Origin: Hyaloperonospora brassicae
Lineage: Eukaryota; Oomycota; Peronosporomycetes; Peronosporales; Peronosporaceae
Length of the DNA stretch: 64,000 nt
Direction: 5' to 3'
Assembly (NCBI GenBank): GCA_947650285.1
Contig: CANTFL010000927.1
Location: forward strand, 1-64,000
Below, piece by piece: positions 63,801 to 64,000 of the stretch. Position numbers and translations under genes: made by a program. Positions within the stretch are counted from its first letter, which is position 1, and each line of letters starts with the position of its first letter. Below the pieces are notes generated by a model that was not told where the DNA came from, made no database searches, and saw only the letters and a program-made list of their open reading frames with translations.

Positions 63801-64000
63801 CAAGTCGATACTAATTCGGTTCTCAAGAGAAGACGCCTTCGGGCAAACCACCACTGCCGTGTGCCTTCCTGTTCCAGTGCTGAGACTTTGGCCCATGTTC
63901 TGAACCACTGCTCGACGAACATGGATGCCGTTCGACGACGCCATGATGAGGGCCTGGAACTCATTGGAACCAAGATTCGAGCTGCTCTTCTACGCATCAA
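57849..64000 (+). CDS. Utopia polyprotein, single continuous frame, R2 (C-terminus beyond window)
   Basis: I translated this frame codon by codon from MRFWWPDW and found no stop up to the window end, 2,050 codons. Order: acidic Ser-rich start; Pro/Gly/Arg-rich region with PGRAGGMLP peptides; C2H2 finger from C595 (CTLCAYT...HRRTAH); CTCG...HALGC finger; KRRRLND; RNase H with D955, E997, D1021 and D1071; RT with WRPI and YADD (D1624-D1625); CCHC knuckle from C2003. The RLE should start about 70 residues later, outside the window. This copy shows that the ancestral design is one polyprotein with fingers, RNase H and RT fused to the low-complexity region. An uninterrupted frame in such a diverged copy implies it was functional until recently. 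Confidence 0.95.
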   Translation, partial: MRFWWPDWEPRERSLSDDSECSTASHSSLASDASFYDASSDAETGLAGDPETAVSSGMGAETAVHDPSTVESGSDQVLGTDWSERQSVIFTPLLPPFSSAEGARVAPRALQQLRNDAPADAAISGTCSQHATPIARQAPSRAEAHSGQDQSRSSASTLRRFGDREGVSRHPSPSLGSLVRVTDPAHTNSVGDPILGLSIGVGDPHYAPTVAADDTLAPRLGLSIGAAVSREHRHGHDSRAAPAAATPTAGPHRAPSPSPASPTRRLAFHASPPAPAPAAAAQDPLMFAFRPGRAGGMLPDGVAGQDVQGQASTGSPGLQASSPGSRTRTGDRDDSPQAPTTQDELQDRWIDGFPPGRAAGMLPDRVDVHDTQSNGSPGTQTSCPGPRTCATASCAPPPASPAPALPPRPPIVDFRPGRAGGMLPNGSALAAATARALDAVHGSSDPEDDSSSDGEDSAADYSSSLDDEDAYMPCSDDDQLGHAATELPARAGYTAVAAAPLVTVSTAATVSVPRTCDDRLGWQANMLPDRVGYDERFSGVDDAMPIAVDVGMAPDDSQRVALSAQGPALHPTPPVTGQQDPVVSVYAHNAPAFRCTLCAYTACDMTALASHRRTAHRGTCFVDHFHSGCTCGIGHRTRAAATKHALGCNDSLSYAPPVARVPTGSSTALSRSVWSVSHAEGDPSPTGPLSAVMSAAAGVASSHTATADITTFQSTVHTTSRLPVHPHVPPVRYISASQAHIRVAGKRRRLNDDDPIPGDPDWDMETHDQQVERTVQANLMTLDTGITSRLDSFRSSLDTDVASPTVDVAVSGCPVTDDAPTSTPAVQRPLASAAVRTRATRWGPRHGTIGASEAGCPATGATACPAPTTRATPTAAPRRTMTRWGPRVVVTLPTTGRRTRNRRPSSSPDTTVADSAIPPPAPPPTPPRPRDVPSSPVVEDVQVSGDTKSWLLQFDGACRRNPGAGGAGAVLSDSAGTVVWTGSHFLPSPRETNNSAEYAALLMGVKSAVLHGATRLMVEGDSTLVMAQVRGSFNCSNRRLRSLRSLVRLALADLQWYKLRHIDRQANAHADRLANRALDQRKTSVVCGPHSYDMSCCFEPRSSVDTNPAMVAHSAPTTSAGAAPISDSEADVEADIAARDGGESFPTLPIGPGSAPARQPRLKLRHLTDDEHEAAATALQSFADSMASRITDADSWITGEGYISAIPNTIRDILLPFCSTAAAAHPGGSAPSRRERRPPRVTRTQREHRLDEALDDMQAVQSTTPADQRAVRRARRRVGRVRASMQQLDLRRAFGKDEARCVANILDGASVETAGIEHPDTCPISRQDLHQHFVGVNTPPTRFNFDAECGQEFRATLTSFSRDTVGGDCFDVDITLDEVEDQLLRATKTSSPGHDGVGYDVFSRFAPQLVPLLHAAFQFCWLHRMVPALWKVGMVRLIHKKGDPMQPTNWRPICLQPTIYKLYSGLLAKRLSRWLELNNRLPMAQKGFRAFNGCHEHNFLATTMLDQTRRSHRKLYQVWYDLRNAFGSLPQALMWQVLRRIGVEPRFINRCQDIYHESSFVVTNAKDGATDPVRQEMGVYQGCPLSPLLFIAALIPLVRRLEQLEDVGVPLADGVRPCTTAYADDIKIFSNSAAGIQRCHGVMKSFLQWTGLRANPAKCASLAVTLNSRSNPVPDESVRLDLHGETITPLTLQESYRYLGVGDGFDHIQHRLQLEPKLQQLKREAIALMTSGLAAWQVVKALKTYVYPKVEYALRHLRPLQSQLHGFDCAVKRGLRHLLHLPQSATADFFYSPTSGGGLGLQSLVEMHHALQVAHAWQMLHSKDPAIVAVAKTQVGQIARKRYRLHEDHWQGREDELVRLFLNSELAASPFATANRRSGDIASLWTDVQRILTINNITLSFRSEDGTQDPLALRVPHMDKWLSHKTVLRHVKLHMKIRHQTRWKNMVDQGKTVRVHGGVGSKFVMTGAGLSDAEHRFGILARLNQVDTNSVLKRRRLRANHHCRVPSCSSAETLAHVLNHCSTNMDAVRRRHDEGLELIGTKIRAALLRI
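58425..58525 (+). other. Two copies of the CCTATACT-type hairpin in R2
   Basis: 58,425-58,447 forms CCTATACTG/CAGTATAGG with loop GGCCT. 58,497-58,525 forms GCGCCTA.ACTT/AAGT.TAGGCGC with loop GGTTT and one mismatch. Both encode ILGLSIG-like peptides, matching the single hairpin at 51,403 in R1. Confidence 0.8.
58908..59443 (+). repeat. Hairpin-module array of R2
   Basis: 58,908-58,947 (CCACCCGG/CCGGGTGG), 59,092-59,128 (GACCCG/CGGGTC) and 59,402-59,443 (CCGACTCGG/CCGAGTCGG), with CCCGGG-type hairpins between, and a further module with an imperfect right stem near 58,719-58,756. Same layout as type 1 despite strong divergence. Confidence 0.8.
59601..59650 (+). other. Inverted repeat over the zinc-finger codons of R2
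   Basis: GTGTACGC.CACAACG pairs with CGTTGTG.GCGTACAC around the finger start, at the same codons as 52,758-52,807 in R1. Confidence 0.75.

Larger units (their letters stand above)
57745..64000 (+). mobile_element. Utopia-like retrotransposon, copy R2 (divergent 'type B', 3' end outside window)
   Basis: A third, distant lineage inserted at the same U2 position and lying outside R1, hence probably the older insertion. The ~100-bp leader differs from type 1 but keeps CTTTTCTAC and TTTACACCT-like stretches. The coding region is homologous throughout. Codon use is less GC-biased in its RT part. The element runs past the window end before its endonuclease. Confidence 0.9.

Overview
The window looks like oomycete (Phytophthora-like) nuclear DNA built around two copies of the U2 spliceosomal RNA gene. 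The assignment is an inference. It rests on U2-targeted non-LTR retrotransposons carrying an RNase H domain upstream of the reverse transcriptase, which is the hallmark of the Utopia family described from oomycetes, and on a decayed Ty3/Gypsy element whose gag, protease, RT, RNase H and integrase relics resemble Phytophthora Gypsy elements. I see no ordinary host protein-coding gene.

Layout. 1-23,347 (minus strand) is a head-to-tail array of four Utopia-like elements, called here L4 (partial), L3, L2 and L1. Each is separated from the next by the same 122-bp piece of U2 (123 bp once). The array ends at a full-length U2 gene, 23,348-23,507 (-). 23,508-30,440 and 43,620-50,551 are AT-rich, nearly identical inverted arms of about 6.93 kb. 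Between and partly inside them lies a degenerate Gypsy element, about 32,123-44,250 (+), with both LTRs. A second full-length U2 gene lies at 50,552-50,711 (+), followed by Utopia element R1 (type 1), another 122-bp U2 piece and a very divergent element R2 that runs off the window. The two U2 genes therefore point outward from a palindrome, each with a stack of retrotransposons on its 3' side.

How it works. The elements join U2 just after the branch-point recognition segment GTAGTA. The 122 bp from that point to the 3' end of U2 is present on both sides of each element, so insertion leaves a complete U2 gene upstream and a reusable target. The element next to the complete U2 is probably the youngest. 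The elements encode one long polyprotein: N-terminal Pro/Gly/Arg-rich region, C2H2 and CCHC-like fingers, RNase H (D-E-D-D), RT (YADD), a CCHC knuckle and a restriction-like endonuclease. R2 keeps this as a single open frame of 2,050 codons to the window edge. Type 1 copies (L2, L3, R1) share a one-base frame offset, and L1 has a separate one-base loss in a C run.

The most unusual signal is in the 5' half of every element: arrays of GC-rich hairpins inside coding sequence. Their stems are kept by paired base changes between repeats and between diverged elements, which suggests selection on RNA or DNA structure as well as on protein.
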